Positions 11,150 through 21,950 of a stretch of 64,000 nucleotides of DNA are shown here, piece by piece (positions within the stretch are counted from its first letter, which is position 1; each line of letters opens with the position of its first letter). The DNA is from Adiantum capillus-veneris. Lineage: Eukaryota; Streptophyta; Polypodiopsida; Polypodiales; Pteridaceae. A model generated the notes under the pieces. It ran no database searches. It saw nothing but the letters and a program-made list of their open reading frames with translations, and was not told where the DNA came from. A program made the position numbers and the translations under genes. The DNA is taken from contig CM043946.1 in NCBI GenBank assembly GCA_014529385.2, forward strand, positions 16,263,077-16,327,076, written 5' to 3'.

Positions 11150-11962
11150 TTCCCTTATCACCAGAATTGCCAGACGAAGTGTTGCCAGCAGAAGCATTAG
11201 GAACATAATTTTTGCCACTCGCAGCAGAACCATAAGAAGTGGTTGCATTGTTGTTACCACCCTTTCTTTGAGAAGCAATAAAACCTGTTCAACTGCACGC
11301 TGTCTAGTCCTGTTATTTTTGGAAAGTGACTCTTACAACAGCAATGTGCATAATGCATCAAACTTGACAACTTTTCGATTTCCTTGGGTCATAAGTCTCC
11401 AAGTACTAGCAAAAGTCTGGTAAGAATCTGGTAAGGCATCAAGAACAGTCTGCACAAGGGAACTGTCTGAATTGACCTTACCTGCAGAAATAAGTTGCTC
11501 ATTGATATCCTTGACACTAGCAAGGAAAGTGTCCATATCATCTTCCTCATGCATAATTTTCGACTCCAACTCTTTACGCAGCAAAGCAATTTTAGTCTCA
11601 TTGTGGCTTGCATAAAGACCTGCTAGAATATCCCAAGCCTGTTTTGCAGCTTTTGCTGAACGGATGTGAGGAACAATGGTACGCTTCACAGACAACACAA
11701 TCAATGCGTGAGCTTGCACATCCTTTACATCCCAACGAGCTTGTTCTGCTGTAGGCAAAACAACTCTAATAGCAGTAATCCTCGCAACAAGACCTGCAAC
11801 ATCCTCAGAACCAGGACGTACATCAATGCCCTGCACAATGTTCCAGACGCCCTTTGACACAAGAACATGTGGCATCATATAACCCCACATAGGGTAGTTG
11901 TCCCCATCCAACTTGTCCTCAACAACAAACATCTTGAACATATCTGTGTTGTTGTCAGCCAT
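11150..11962 (-). pseudogene. Copia-1 gag
   Basis: Structural Gag of the copia element. The likely start is the methionine of MADNNTDMFKMFVVEDKLDG at about 11962, rather than the earlier in-frame ATG at 12025. The retrotransposon-gag signature follows: NYPMWGYMM, QAWDILAGLYAS, LRKELESKIM, DMDTFLASVKDINEQL and VLDALPDSYQTF, in family order. The frame breaks near 11333; a Ser/Gly/Asn-rich linker then leads into the zinc knuckle at 11140. Confidence 0.88.
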
Positions 11963-12294
11963 GGTAAATGCTGCACCTGATGTGAAAACTGCCCGAAAAT
12001 AGGGGAAACGGAGCGGGAACAACACATGCTATGTAACACAAACCGTAGAAGACTGTAAGGCACCTGTTATGCAGAAATTGACACTGACAAAAATTTTGCA
12101 CAAAATGATGAAATTGCCTGTGCAGACCTGCCTGTAGTGGAAACGGAGGCCGAAATGAACCCGAATAAAAAATCTTAGCAGACTAAGCTCTAAGAGCCTT
12201 CCCGAAATATTTGTCGACCTGCGAACGCTCGCCAAACCTCACTGTAATCGGAGAAAGTGAGCAGGCGTGTGCTGGAGCAGCTGGCGGCTAAGCC

Positions 12295-12306
12295 GCTCTG
12301 ATACCA
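12295..12306 (-). promoter_or_regulatory. Copia-1 primer binding site (initiator Met tRNA)
   Basis: On the minus strand TGGTATCAGAGC lies two bases after the end of the 5' LTR. It is the canonical complement of the 3' end of plant initiator methionine tRNA. Confidence 0.95.
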
Positions 12307-12308
12307 AT

Positions 12309-12536
12309 TGTTGGAATTAGGGTTGCAGAGAAACGCACACATCTTGGAGAAGATGAAGGAAGCTCAAGGCACACAGCAGAGAGTGTATATACTTAGTGTG
12401 CAATGGAAATATAGATAGCCCTAGAGTGATGGGCGTATATAAAATGCTCGGGGGAAAAAACCTCCTAAAGAGGGAAAAAATACGCCGGCGGTCCTAGTGT
12501 GTTCACATACATCACTACCACATGTATATGGTAACA
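12309..12536 (-). repeat. Copia-1 5' LTR
   Basis: Right-hand LTR, the 5' one in element orientation. It is bounded by TGTTGG and GGTAACA on the plus strand and adjoins the primer binding site. Confidence 0.93.
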
Positions 12537-12950
12537 TTATCATCGTTTCAATGTAAATGTTGATGATTCTTTGTAGCATGTGAAAATAGTTGTGTCTTAT
12601 TGTTTTCAAATCGCAAAGGATGTGTAACTAATCATTCTATTTATAATTAGCAAATGATGGATGGAAGTAAAGTGATCATATTTATGGAAACAAAAAGAGG
12701 TTTGATCAAGTTACTAGAAAACTTTGAATGGATGAATTTGTAGCTTTATCTATCCATGATGATAAGAGTCAAGCTGAACGAGATTGGATTTTTTTTTTTT
12801 CATTTAGATCTAGCAATAGCCCTATAATGAGAACAAGAGATGTTGCAGTTGGGGTTTGGATGTGAAGGACATAAAGCACAAGAAAGAAAAACGACAACAA
12901 AGACAACACCGACATTAACAATGAGGTCATGTTAGGGATGAAATGAATTT

Positions 12951-13252
12951 GGAGGGGGGGAGTGTTGACCCATGGGTCAACAACATGACATAACTCAACT
13001 TCCATACCAAAGTTTTATTTATTTAGAGTTATGAAATGATATGGATTATAGTTAAGAACATCATTTATAATGAGAGTATTTATTCTAGTTGTAGAAGCCG
13101 GAGTCCAATGGCACTTCCAGATTGTAAATACAAAGCTATTTGACCCCTTGAACTCTATTTTGATTGAACCTATGGTAGCCTTAGTATATAAGGTACCTAG
13201 GTTATTTTGTAAAGATAACTTAATTATAATCAGAGTTTTAAGCTGTCATTGA

Positions 13253-13341
<89 letters not shown>

Positions 13342-13500
13342 CCATCCTTACGCTACTTCATGCTCGCTCATCGCATTGGAGATTCAACTGCACCATCATG
13401 ATTGGCTTAGAGAGAGCTACACAACAATGCCAAGCATTCCTTGCGAACCAGAGCACGTATGCTAATGCATCTACAAGCTATTTGTGGTTGTAAGTGTGTC
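12951..13500 (+). repeat. Candidate LTR (polypurine tract, TG start, TATA box)
   Basis: A purine run GGAGGGGGGG at 12951-12960 is followed by AG and TGTTGACCCATGGGTCAACA (12963 on), itself a palindrome of the kind found at LTR ends. TATATAAGG occurs near 13185, then a (GT)n-(GA)n tract in what would be the transcribed leader. No partner LTR or primer site was found, and no element coding region lies upstream, so it may be a solo or truncated LTR. The right end is undefined. Confidence 0.45.
13255..13339 (+). repeat. (GT)n(GA)n compound microsatellite
   Basis: About 28 bp of GT followed by 57 bp of GA, without interruption. Confidence 0.97.
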
Positions 13501-13581
13501 AAATGATATCTTTTTTTAGCGTGCAAGTAGTCATTATAATCGTGGCAACGCTAGGTAGATCCCGCAACAAAGGCACTCGTT

Positions 13582-13583
<2 letters not shown>

Positions 13584-13620
<37 letters not shown>

Positions 13621-13639
13621 GTGTTGTGTGTGTGTGTGT
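13584..13639 (+). repeat. (CT)n and (GT)n microsatellites
   Basis: A CT tract to about 13618, then a GT tract to about 13639. Confidence 0.95.
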
Positions 13640-13659
13640 GGCTCAACAAGAAACACCTA

Positions 13660-13870
13660 GCGGACCCGATTAGGACCCTCTATATATTAAGTTGTAGCCC
13701 ACCGGGCTTTAGCGTTTTCTTAGTGGGCCTGAAGGGAAAACGCAAAAGCCCATCGGGCTTTTGTGGGTTTTCAGGTTGCTCTGAACCGGCTTGTTTGTGA
13801 TCATGTTAACTGTGATTATGTAAATATGTCAACAAGACCTCCTGATCACACAATTTTTTTGGTAATTATG
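13660..13870. repeat. Hairpin repeat, copy 2 (inverted relative to copy 1)
   Basis: The arm GCCCACCGGGCTTTAGCG (from 13697) pairs with GCAAAAGCCCATCGGGC (to 13758). The reverse complement of this region resembles the hairpin repeat at 6778-6976 in stem sequence and in the AGCCGG and GTGATC flanks. Confidence 0.6.
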
Positions 13871-14765
13871 TAAATATTAAATCCATGTCTGCTTCCCTCT
13901 GTTTGTTTGATATCCTTTGTAAGTTTACTGGAGTGTGAACACTATAACGAGGGCAACAATGGCCCTAATGTCTACGAGGGAGATAAGAGCGCTTGTTGAT
14001 AATGGATGGAGAACTTTTCTTCAGTGAACCTCATATGTTTTGTATAACAATGTCTTTGGGGAGTCCAATGGAGACACTATCTTGTCCCAAGACTTTGCGA
14101 GTGACAAATTCTTGATTTACCGTACAAGAAAAGGGTGCCTATGAATATGACGTTTGTAGCCTACTGCTACTGGAACTAATAAATTTCTTACCGTAGAGAG
14201 ATAGCTAGTGAGCCGGATACAAGGAACCCATGGAAAGTGTTGAGGGTAAAAAACACTAGAGGGAGAGAAGATGTTGTAATCTAGATTTATGAAGTTTTTT
14301 TGTGGAGGCATCTTGACTTTTATGATTTTGAGTTATTTAAGAAATTCATAGGCATTATAACTAGCTTGAGCCAGCTTAAGAATACTAACGCACCCTAGCC
14401 CAGGTTGTATTTTCAATTGCCAAAAGATAACTTATCCACGTTTTCACACGTAGGGGACTGGTAGGTAGGAGTGCCTAAATTTTTGCATCGAGGGCTTGTC
14501 TACAAAGAATATTACTTGTGGGATTAGCCTCCTCAGGCGATGCATCTTGGTATCGTAATATTCCACATGCAAAGCTCCAACTGTGTGCCTTACTAACTCA
14601 AAATTTGTCACCGTGTGAGAGAGAACACCCTCCAAAGTACTTGCTGTGAAGGTGTTGACCTGTAGGCCTTTTTCTCATAAATATATGATAATTGATGATA
14701 CACAAAAAGTTTTGGACAGATCCTCACAATAATTATCACATTATGACTTAACTCAACATCCTGAT
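13871..14765. other. No gene recognised
   Basis: Short frames on both strands only. No domain, LTR or RNA gene could be supported. Confidence 0.4.
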
Positions 14766-14898
14766 CTTCTGTGAAGGAGGCACGGCATACGTAGCTAGGT
14801 ACGATTGGGGGCAAAGGACCGTTGGCCCGGTGGGGGGGGCGGGGGTCCCCTGCCCCCAATCGTACCTAGCTAGGTATGCGGTGCCTCCCGAGCAGAAG
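14766..14898. repeat. Long palindromic hairpin element
   Basis: Two arms of about 50 bp surround a short G-rich loop. The left arm has GGAGGCACGGCATACGTAGC and TAGGTACGATTGGGGGCA; the right arm has the complement (TGCCCCCAATCGTACCTAGC, TAGGTATGCGGTGCCTCC) with two mismatches in 38 bp. Pairing extends outward to CTTCTG/CAGAAG. It is a candidate MITE or recent inverted duplication; no coding. Confidence 0.8.
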
Positions 14899-16351
14899 CT
14901 CATGATGTTATGCATTGTATGAAAACACACTGAAAAAGTCTTCCTTTTCCTACACGAGGAAATCTCTAAATCTTCTTGTGATATCATGCATAGATTGAGG
15001 TGGAGCTCATTATAAATGAGTAAGAATCATATAGTAACGTGAAAATTACATGAGATAGGTTACCATGTTGAAAATCTACTGTATGTGTTTGGGCTTCTGC
15101 AATGGTAGTTGCATGTATGACGTAGATGACACCTTGTTCTTCAAACCCCCCTCGCTCCCTCCCTCCCTCGCTCCCTCCCTCCCTCAAGGGCACGAGTGCA
15201 CTTGCTAAGACCAAGCTTCTTCTTAAAGAAGTGAAACTTCCAGTGGAAAGATTTGGTACAAATATCTCATGAGGCTTTTTGGTGTGAGGCAACGAACAAG
15301 CCTTAGAGGATTGGTCTAGAACAATACATGTCATGATGACATCTTGTAATGAGTAAAGCCTAGGAGTAGTTGTGGTTTCTCTGTCAAGCAGAAAACTTGT
15401 AATCCTTTGAATCTCAAGGCTTGGTATGAGCTGTATATTTCTGATGTTCTTAATACTATGCACTCACAATTGTGAGTTTTGCAAAAAAAAAAAAGGAGAT
15501 AAAGTTCTCCTTTTAGAGCCTTCTTCTTCGTGAAATGATAACGAATGCTACATGCTTTGAAGAAAGGGTTGTGAATGATGGGAGAGGTCATATCATAAAA
15601 GATCTACGTAGGACTTGAGACGTCAAACCCAACGTCTTCAAACATTCATCATAGCCATATCGATGGACATCCCCAGGCGGCTTCCCCATATGAGCCCTGT
15701 GCATGGGCAAAACCACACCCAACGAAGCACACAATGCCTGCCTTGTGAATTGTACGCGATCAGAAATACAATTGACATCACAACGGCATCGCGCGAGACA
15801 GAGAAAGAGAGAGAGTCTGCCTCGGATAGTGCCCATGCTATTGCTTGCACGCACTCGCCTGCGCTAGAGAAAAATCTCTCTCTCTCTCTCTCTCTCCATG
15901 CACTACCTGAACATCTCTCTCTCCCTCTCTCTATGTTCGCCTTCGATCTCCCTCGCCTCAGTGATATTAGCAGAGACAGAAAGGACAAAATCGCAACTGC
16001 AATTCAATATCATCAAGATTAATTGTGTTTCTTTACTCTCCTCGAAGTTGTTTATACACCCATGTCAATCATTAAAATTGAAGCTAAATCTTTGCAAAAA
16101 AATAAAATAAAATATATATCTCTCTCTCTCTCTCTCTAGGTGTTTGGTGTGTGGATGTGTAGCACTGGTATTAGTGTAATTAGTTTACACTTCTTTCTTA
16201 CTTGTGTTGCTCAGGGATTCTCCTCGCTTGCATCCTAGTTTGCATCCATAACTAGGTGGTTCCCTTTAACTTTTTTAGATGTGGGTTATTCTTGTTTTTT
16301 TCTTGCTTGTGGTTGCCCCATCCTAATTGAGCAGCACGGGAGCCTTGAGGG
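14899..16351. other. No gene recognised; CT-rich patches
   Basis: Contains CTCC-type low-complexity DNA (15149-15185), (CT)n tracts near 15878-15896, 15915-15933 and 16117-16137, and a CTCACAATTGTGAG palindrome near 15463. Frames overlapping these are low-complexity artefacts. No domain was recognised in the longer minus-strand frame at 14984-15463. Confidence 0.4.
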
Positions 16352-17808
16352 GTGTTTAGACGCAACTTTAGAGTCAAGGCCATTGTAGCATCTCTTAGCG
16401 GATATCTCGTCACTAGAAAACGTTTTTTGTGGAGCGAACTTTGTTGACTTATGGACATGATGAAGCCTTGGAGATTTTTTTTAATGGTCCTCAAGCTAGC
16501 TTAGTGAATTTTCCTAGCATTGGTAGTCAAAGATGTTCATAAAGGGTAGGTCGATGATCGGAGCCATGGGACGTGTGGGAAACAGTGTCAAGCTATATTT
16601 TTTTAAAGAGAGGAGTTAAACCTGAGGACTGTAATCTTTTTATAGCAAGAATAGATAAACTCTATTACAGGAGGGTGGCGGCACCACTGGAGTGCTCGAA
16701 GACGTAAGAAGACAGGTGGATGGCACTGTAGAGAGGCACGGGAGTTTGCATGAGCAGGAGCAGCATGTCATGTCGCAAGCAGCAGGAGGATAGCGGGGTG
16801 TAGGGCTACATGGAGTGTTGGATTGATGGTGGTGGGCTGCAACCCGTCATACAAAGGAAAGTGGCGCCATGCATGGGGGGAGGCCAGAGACGAGTACGGA
16901 ATTGGTTGGCTGCAGTTAAAAAAGGAGGGGCCGTGACCCACAGGAAAAAAAGGAGTGCAGCCTATCCATTAGCTGGCTGCACTATAGGCAGAGGATGAGG
17001 CGCTAGGGGTAGTGGCGGACTTGGGCTGAAAGGGGGATTCAATAGCAAGGAGGAGGAGGTGAAGAAGGCCAAGAAGGGGTCAGGCAGTAGTTGAGGTTGC
17101 ATCAGTGTGTGGTTGCCATCAGTGTTGAAGGTGGTCAGGCCTTGGAACAATACGGTTGTCAGGCTTGGAAGAGGGCTTTGAGAAAATCAAGGAGCCCGAG
17201 AAGGGCTGCGAAGAGCAGAGGAGGGGCATACAACACTATGAGGAGGATGGTCAAAGAAAGAGAACAAGGATGCCAAGCATGTAAAGGGCCGGCCAGTGGA
17301 TTGCAAGGAAGGTGGCGCTGCCATAAGAGTGGCCGCCAAGGATTGCATCAAAGCACGTAGTCGACATAAGACATCATTGTACCCGAGTTCTTTTTCGCTA
17401 TGCATAAGCGGATTTATGGTATGATTGGGTTAATTTTTGTGTTGGATTTGCCACCAATCTTCTTGTCTGTTCCTCGTATCTCGTGCGTAGCATCCGTGAT
17501 AGTTGTGGCTCTGGAAAGGCTGTGAGTGTGCAAAGAGAGAGGGAGGGAGATTGTGTGCGGATTTCGGAGGCGTTCGAGGCACGTGTAGCCTCCTACTGTG
17601 AGTGGGTTTACAGTGTGTGATGGTGGGCTGTCGATAAGTGATTTCGGGTAGCTGGTGGTGCTCGAGGGCGAGCCGGTGCATTGGAGGTTGGCAGAAAGTG
17701 TGTGCATGTGTGTGATTCTGTGTGGTTAGGGGTGTGGAATTTATCCTGGGCTATAGAGAGGAAAGCTTGGAGTGTGCTAGGTGTGTTTCCCATTCCCTCT
17801 TTCCATCA
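16352..17808 (+). repeat. Alpha-1 5' LTR (5'-truncated)
   Basis: Matches two other LTR copies. The block starting AACTTTAGAGTCAAGG recurs at about 20166 and 24449, and the block starting TGGTGGTGCTCGAGGGCGAG (17656 on) recurs at 24669. It ends GGGCTATAGAGAGG...TTTCCATCA at 17808, directly before a primer-site-like sequence. Similarity to the other copies stops upstream of 16352, so the LTR start is lost or divergent. The stretch 16590-17640 is present here but missing from the 24083 copy. Confidence 0.7.
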
Positions 17809-17809
17809 G

Positions 17810-17828
17810 TGGTGCCCCCACTAAGGAC
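17810..17828 (+). promoter_or_regulatory. Alpha-1 probable primer binding site
   Basis: TGGTGCCCCCACTAAGGAC lies one base after the inferred LTR end. It matches 15 of 19 positions of the equivalent site of the Tat-like element at 48368. The tRNA was not identified. Confidence 0.55.
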
Positions 17829-17874
17829 CTACTAATTGCTCCTCGGTGAAAATTTAAAGCCTGAAGATGATGCT

Positions 17875-18395
17875 TGATATCAGATTGGTGCTTGCTGGAG
17901 AAGAAGAGGCTACAAATTGGTTTTCCAATTTGGAGCTATACCTGCAGATGAGAATTTGTGGAGATGAATCCAAATTGAAGGCACTACCATTCGTTCTACA
18001 AGAACGAGCCAAAGTCTGGTTTGAAGGATTGAAGGTTGCAGATTGACAATTGCCAAGCGAGATTCGCAAGTGTTTTGTTGAAGCTTTTCAAAAGCGGTTT
18101 CTCCATCAGATTTCGGTAAACAATTAAGCAAGCTAAAGCAAGATGTAAGTGAAGATTTTTTCTTTGTCTATTTGAAAGAGACTAGCTGCTGTTATATGTG
18201 TGCGAAATGAAGATCATTTCAGCGAGAGCAGTTTCTAGCCTGCTTGCATCCACGAATCAAAGAGAAGGTCGAGTGTGGTGGTGCAGAGGACTATGCGCAA
18301 ATGGTTTTCTTGGAGAAGGGAAAGAGGAAACTGGAAATGGGCTTGTTGAAGCCTGCAATTTATGGGTATAGCCCAACAATAGAGCTTCAATGATG
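17875..18395 (+). pseudogene. Alpha-1 gag remnant (Ty3/gypsy)
   Basis: Retrotransposon Gag core of a gypsy element. Readable blocks in one frame: NWFSNLELYLQM, DESKLKALPFVLQERAKVWF, EGLKVAD, a stop, LPSEIRKCFVEAFQKRF, LHQIS. This follows the Ty3 gag pattern 'W...fe.yl...d..k......L...A..W....l'. After a frame change it continues with QDVSEDF, then FLACLHPRIKEKVE and LEMGLLKPA near 18235-18360. The same tail (FLACLHPRVQEKVE, LGLLKPV) recurs in the Beta element at 26450-26692. No zinc knuckle was seen. Several stops and frameshifts make it non-functional. Confidence 0.8.
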
Positions 18396-18479
18396 TGCAA
18401 AAGAAAGTTCAAGCGTCAAAGAGGTAGCTTTTTTGCCATTGGTAAGCCATTCTGGTCATTCGTTTCAATTTGTATCTCC

Positions 18480-19685
18480 AATTTGATATGTTGTTGTACA
18501 AGAGTCTATTAGCCTAGTTAGCAAGGATGCGGTCCTGGTTGAAGTGTGTATGCATGAAGAATCAAATGAAGCTATGGATCGGAGACCACAGGACAAGTTT
18601 GAAGATGTTGACAAAGCGATGCTCGAAGTTGTGCAAGAAGAAGCTAGCCATCGGGTTGGGAAACTTGACCTATCTATTTTGTTGAAGAGTGGCAGTGAAA
18701 TTCCAGAAGGTGTGGACGATGCCAACAAACTAGAGAACAAGGTAATAGATCATGGCTTTATCTTTGGCTTAGCAAATGATATGGTTGTAGAAGCGGTCCA
18801 AGAAGAGCAGGTTGACATTCAAGAGTTGATGATTGAGCAATCCGACTTGCTCGCACCCTAAGTGGTTGAAGATGTAGCATCAAAGGCTATGGCAGACGAA
18901 GACTTGCATGGTGAGTCAAGTATGAGGTGTATATCATTCAAAGGACCTACAATAGAGAGTATACTTGGGAAGCAGTTAGGCTTGGTTCTCCAAGAAGAAG
19001 CACCATTGGAAGACAGGTTGCCAATGATTTGTGCCACGCTGTTGATGGGCATGTTGCTGAAGGTGGATTTGCACGTAACTATGTACCAATTGCAAAGTTT
19101 TTTGGGAGAAGATTATGCTATGGAGGACTCTCTAGTAGGTGAGAGGATAGTGATGTATGGTGCAGATGCTTCACAGGTTGGTTTACAGGCTTACTTTGTG
19201 TATGAAGCCGGCGTATGGATACAGGTTGTTGGAGATCGGTGCTATGCGAAGCTGTACGAGAGGTTGATTTTTGAGCTTGCAAGTGCAAAGGAAGGGTGAA
19301 ATATGCATGTAATACAGACTGATGGGCATGTTGCTGAAGGTGGCTTTGGAGGTAACTGTGTACTGATTGCAAAGTTTTTTGGGAGAAGCTTATGCTATGG
19401 AGGGCTCTCTAGAACGTGAGAGGATAGTGATGTATGGTGCAGGTGGTTGGTTTACAGGCTTACTTTGTGTATGAAGTTGGCGTATGGATATAGGTTGTCG
19501 AAGATCGGTGCTATGCGAAGCTGTACGAGAGGTTGATTTTTGAGCTTACAAGTGCAAAGGAAGGGTGAAATATGCATGTAGTATAGACGAATGGCGATGG
19601 TCAGTACTGCCAATTTGATCCAAGAGGAGTTGTAACCATGCTTGGGAAAGCTCACGGCTTTCCATTTGATCCGGGAGGGTTCTAG
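18480..19685 (+). pseudogene. Alpha-1 internal ORF with conserved C-terminal domain, unknown function
   Basis: Acidic region following gag, in the open pieces 18544-18861 and 18862-19299. It has motifs repeated in the sibling element Alpha-2: ENKVIDHGFIFGLANDMVVE, VDIQELMIEQSDLL, VEDVASKAMA and GLQAYFVYE. A 277-bp segment is duplicated head-to-tail (19044-19320 and 19321-19594). The end reads FDPRGV then FPFDPGGF and a stop at 19683, a signature shared with Alpha-2 (23957) and Beta (28104). No reverse transcriptase, RNase H or integrase lies in this element. I do not recognise the family. It has several stops and may be the relic of an element-specific protein. Confidence 0.6.
19044..19594 (+). 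repeat. 277-bp tandem duplication inside Alpha-1
   Basis: Two direct copies, each starting GATGGGCATGTTGCTGAAGG (19044 and 19321). Both pass through GCTATGCGAAGCTGTACGAG and end AAATATGCATGTA. Alpha-2 has only one copy. Confidence 0.85.
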
Positions 19686-19822
19686 TGCAGATGAACCTTT
19701 CTCTCTATCTACTTTTATCTAGCCTATATACATATCTATATTGCAGTTCTCTTATTATGGAGTTCTATTTTACCTAACTAATGCTATGGTTGAGCATCAG
19801 TGCTCAATGAGGGGTTGGGCAA

Positions 19823-20334
19823 TGATGGTGCAGTCATATTTGGTCGGCCCAAGGAGAGCTCAAAAGCTGGTACATGGATATTTGTAAAGCAGATGGCATA
19901 GTGCTTTAGCGGCTATTTGATGCAAGGTATAACTAGCATGGTCGAGGTATGTGTGCCAAATGAGATATTTAATAGGTCGAATATGGTTCAGAAGCTTTGC
20001 CAGGTCATGATGCTTGAAGGTGCTAAGGGATGGTGGATCTCATCTTCAAATGATTCCACAATATATGCATAATGCTTACTCGTGTTTGATGAGTTCAAAT
20101 CTCTTTGGATGCTCGCATATCGGAGAATGACACTTCTCCAACTAAAAGTTATGGCGAGCAGTTGCAACTTTAGAGTCAAGGCAGTTAAAACATCTCCTGG
20201 CGGAGATCTCCTTTTTTGCGGAGCAAACTTTGTTGACTTATGGCCATGATGAAGCCTTGGAGATTTGTTTTGATGGTGCTCAAGCTAGCTAATTGATTTT
20301 TCTTAGCATCCTAGTCAAAGATGTTCATGAAGGG
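19823..20334 (+). repeat. Alpha LTR copy II, cut by Copia-2
   Basis: A purine-rich GAGGGGTTGGGCAA precedes TGATGGTGCAG at 19823, the same arrangement as at 24083 and 28248. The sequence matches the 24083 copy through GGTACATGGATA and GATGAAGCCTTGGAG until 20334. There it is interrupted by TGTTAAG, the start of the Copia-2 LTR. Confidence 0.8.
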
Positions 20335-21079
20335 TGTTAAGTATGGAGCCTGATTTAACCCTTGTAATTTTTTGTATAAAAAACGCACATTTGTAAGGCC
20401 CTCGTTATGAGGGGAAGCCATCGGCCATGAAGAAAAATCACTCACCAAAAATAAAAACCACCCACCGGAAACCAAAATTCTCATGCCCTTTCATGCCCAG
20501 TCTCGAGTGATCAAAATATTATGGCCGGACGGCGGTTGGAAAGTGGTAGGAAAATGACCGGTTGGTTGGCCGGTTGGGCCGTGGGGCCGGTAGTCAATGA
20601 CTGGTGGCCGATGGTCAGAAGTCAATGGCCAGTGGTCGAATTCAAAAGCGGATTTGTCTTCTCAAGGGCGGCCACACATGGACAGATTGGAGGGTCCGAT
20701 TTAGACTTATCTACAAAAGGATGGCACACATGGCTGCCTCTCCTGAGAGAGGCAGCCCTTTTGGCCTAGAAAAAGAGGTCATTTCTACACACATTTGATA
20801 GTGTGAAGTTGATGCAACAAGGTGGGTGTGGGGTGGTGAGAGTGAAGCAAGGTGGGAGCTCTATTAAGGGTATAATCCCTTATAACCTACTTATTGTTTG
20901 AAGTACTAAAGCCATTTAGTGGCTGCTTTCCCATGGATGTAGCCTACATTGGATGAACCACTGTTATCGTGTGTAATCTCTCTCTCTCTCTACTCTATAA
21001 TCTCTTGTGTGCAAAAATTATCTCTCTCCATTAAGTAATCTACTCAATTATTTACTTAGCTACGTCATATTTTCTAACA
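20335..21079 (+). repeat. Copia-2 5' LTR
   Basis: Starts TGTTAAGTATGG, at the point where similarity to the sibling Alpha LTRs stops, and ends TTTTCTAACA two bases before a primer binding site; about 745 bp. It includes a GGCCGG-rich patch (20525-20625), a perfect hairpin at 20732-20757 and a (CT)n tract near 20978-20991. No partner LTR remains to confirm the start. Confidence 0.65.
20732..20757. other. Perfect short hairpin in Copia-2 LTR
   Basis: GGCTGCCTCTC and its exact complement GAGAGGCAGCC flank a 4-base loop. In an LTR it could shape the transcript; function unknown. Confidence 0.6.
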
Positions 21080-21081
21080 AC

Positions 21082-21093
21082 TGGCATCAGAGC
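21082..21093 (+). promoter_or_regulatory. Copia-2 primer binding site
   Basis: TGGCATCAGAGC is one base different from the canonical initiator-Met site TGGTATCAGAGC and sits two bases after the LTR end. Confidence 0.85.
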
Positions 21094-21153
21094 AAGGTTT
21101 TGCTCGTAGCTAAATTATCTCAAGGAGAGAATTCCTTGAATTGAGTGGCAGTA

Positions 21154-21950
21154 ATGGCTGAGGAAGGAAAGCTCAAGATTGAGAAGTTCAATGATAAAAA
21201 CTACAAAAATTGGAAGATGCAGATTGAAGACTATCTCTACCAGAAGGACCTCTATTTGCCACTAGGCGGTCTTGCAAAGAAGCCCTCAACGATGCCAGAT
21301 GAAGCATGAATTGTACTTTACCAAAATGCATTGGGAACAATCCGGTTAAGCTTGGCGTCAACGGTGGCCTTCAATGTTTTGGAGACGAAGACCACGGTGG
21401 ACTTGATGAAGTCACTTGACGACTTCTATAAGAAACCATTGGCATCCAATAAGGTATTTCTCATGAAGCGCTTATTCAATCTAAAGATGGAAGAGAATGG
21501 TTCAGTTGCAGAACACCTAAATGACTTTAACACAAACATAAGTCAATTTCGATCGGTGAAAATCAATTTCGATGATGAAGTGCAAGCTCTTCTTATACTA
21601 TCATCTCTACCGGATAGTTGGGACATCCTTGTTATGCCTGTAAGTACTTCTACTCTTAAGTTTGATGATGTTGTGGGTGTTCTCCTAAGCAAGGAAATGC
21701 GAAGGACAAGCATATGAGAATCATCAAGTGCTGCATTGTCAATAGAAACAAGAGAAAGGCCTAAGGAGAGGTTCAGAAACCAAAAGGGTCGTGATCGCTT
21801 AAGGCGAAGCTAGTCACACACAAAGTCAGTTCTTGAATGTTGGAACTGCGGCAAGAAGGGCCACCTCAAGAAGGATTGTTGGTCCAAGAAGAAGGAGTTG
21901 TAGTCTCAAGATAAGAAGCCAACATTGGAGGCCAATGTGACAGGTAAAGT
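21154..21950 (+). pseudogene. Copia-2 gag with zinc knuckle
   Basis: Starts at ATG 21154 as MAEEGKLKIEKFNDKNYKNW, the usual copia Gag opening (element of the Tnt1/Tork style). Stops interrupt after PDEA (21307), at 21715 and after the linker. The UBN2-type core is seen at 21331-21717: FNVLETKTTVDLMKSLDDFY, LFNLKMEENGSVAEHLNDFN, LLILSSLPDSWD. A nucleocapsid knuckle, CWNCGKKGHLKKDC, follows near 21838-21880. The structural protein would package element RNA. Inactive. Confidence 0.9.

Larger units (their letters stand above)
7638..12536 (-). mobile_element. Complete but decayed Ty1/copia LTR retrotransposon (Copia-1)
   Basis: A full element of about 4.9 kb on the minus strand: 5' LTR at the right, primer site, gag, protease, integrase, RT, RNase H, polypurine tract, 3' LTR at the left. 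The domain order (integrase before RT) is diagnostic of Ty1/copia. The two LTRs (227 and 228 bp) differ at about 15 positions plus an indel, so the insertion is not recent. The target duplication is TTATT against TTATC. Every coding domain carries frameshifts, stops or active-site changes, so the copy is inactive. Confidence 0.93.

Noticed and set aside
14984-15854. Host gene on the minus strand (frames of 159, 88 and 86 codons)
   Set aside because: No domain or conserved motif; composition includes CTCC repeats and CT tracts, and the frames overlap without a plausible splice pattern.
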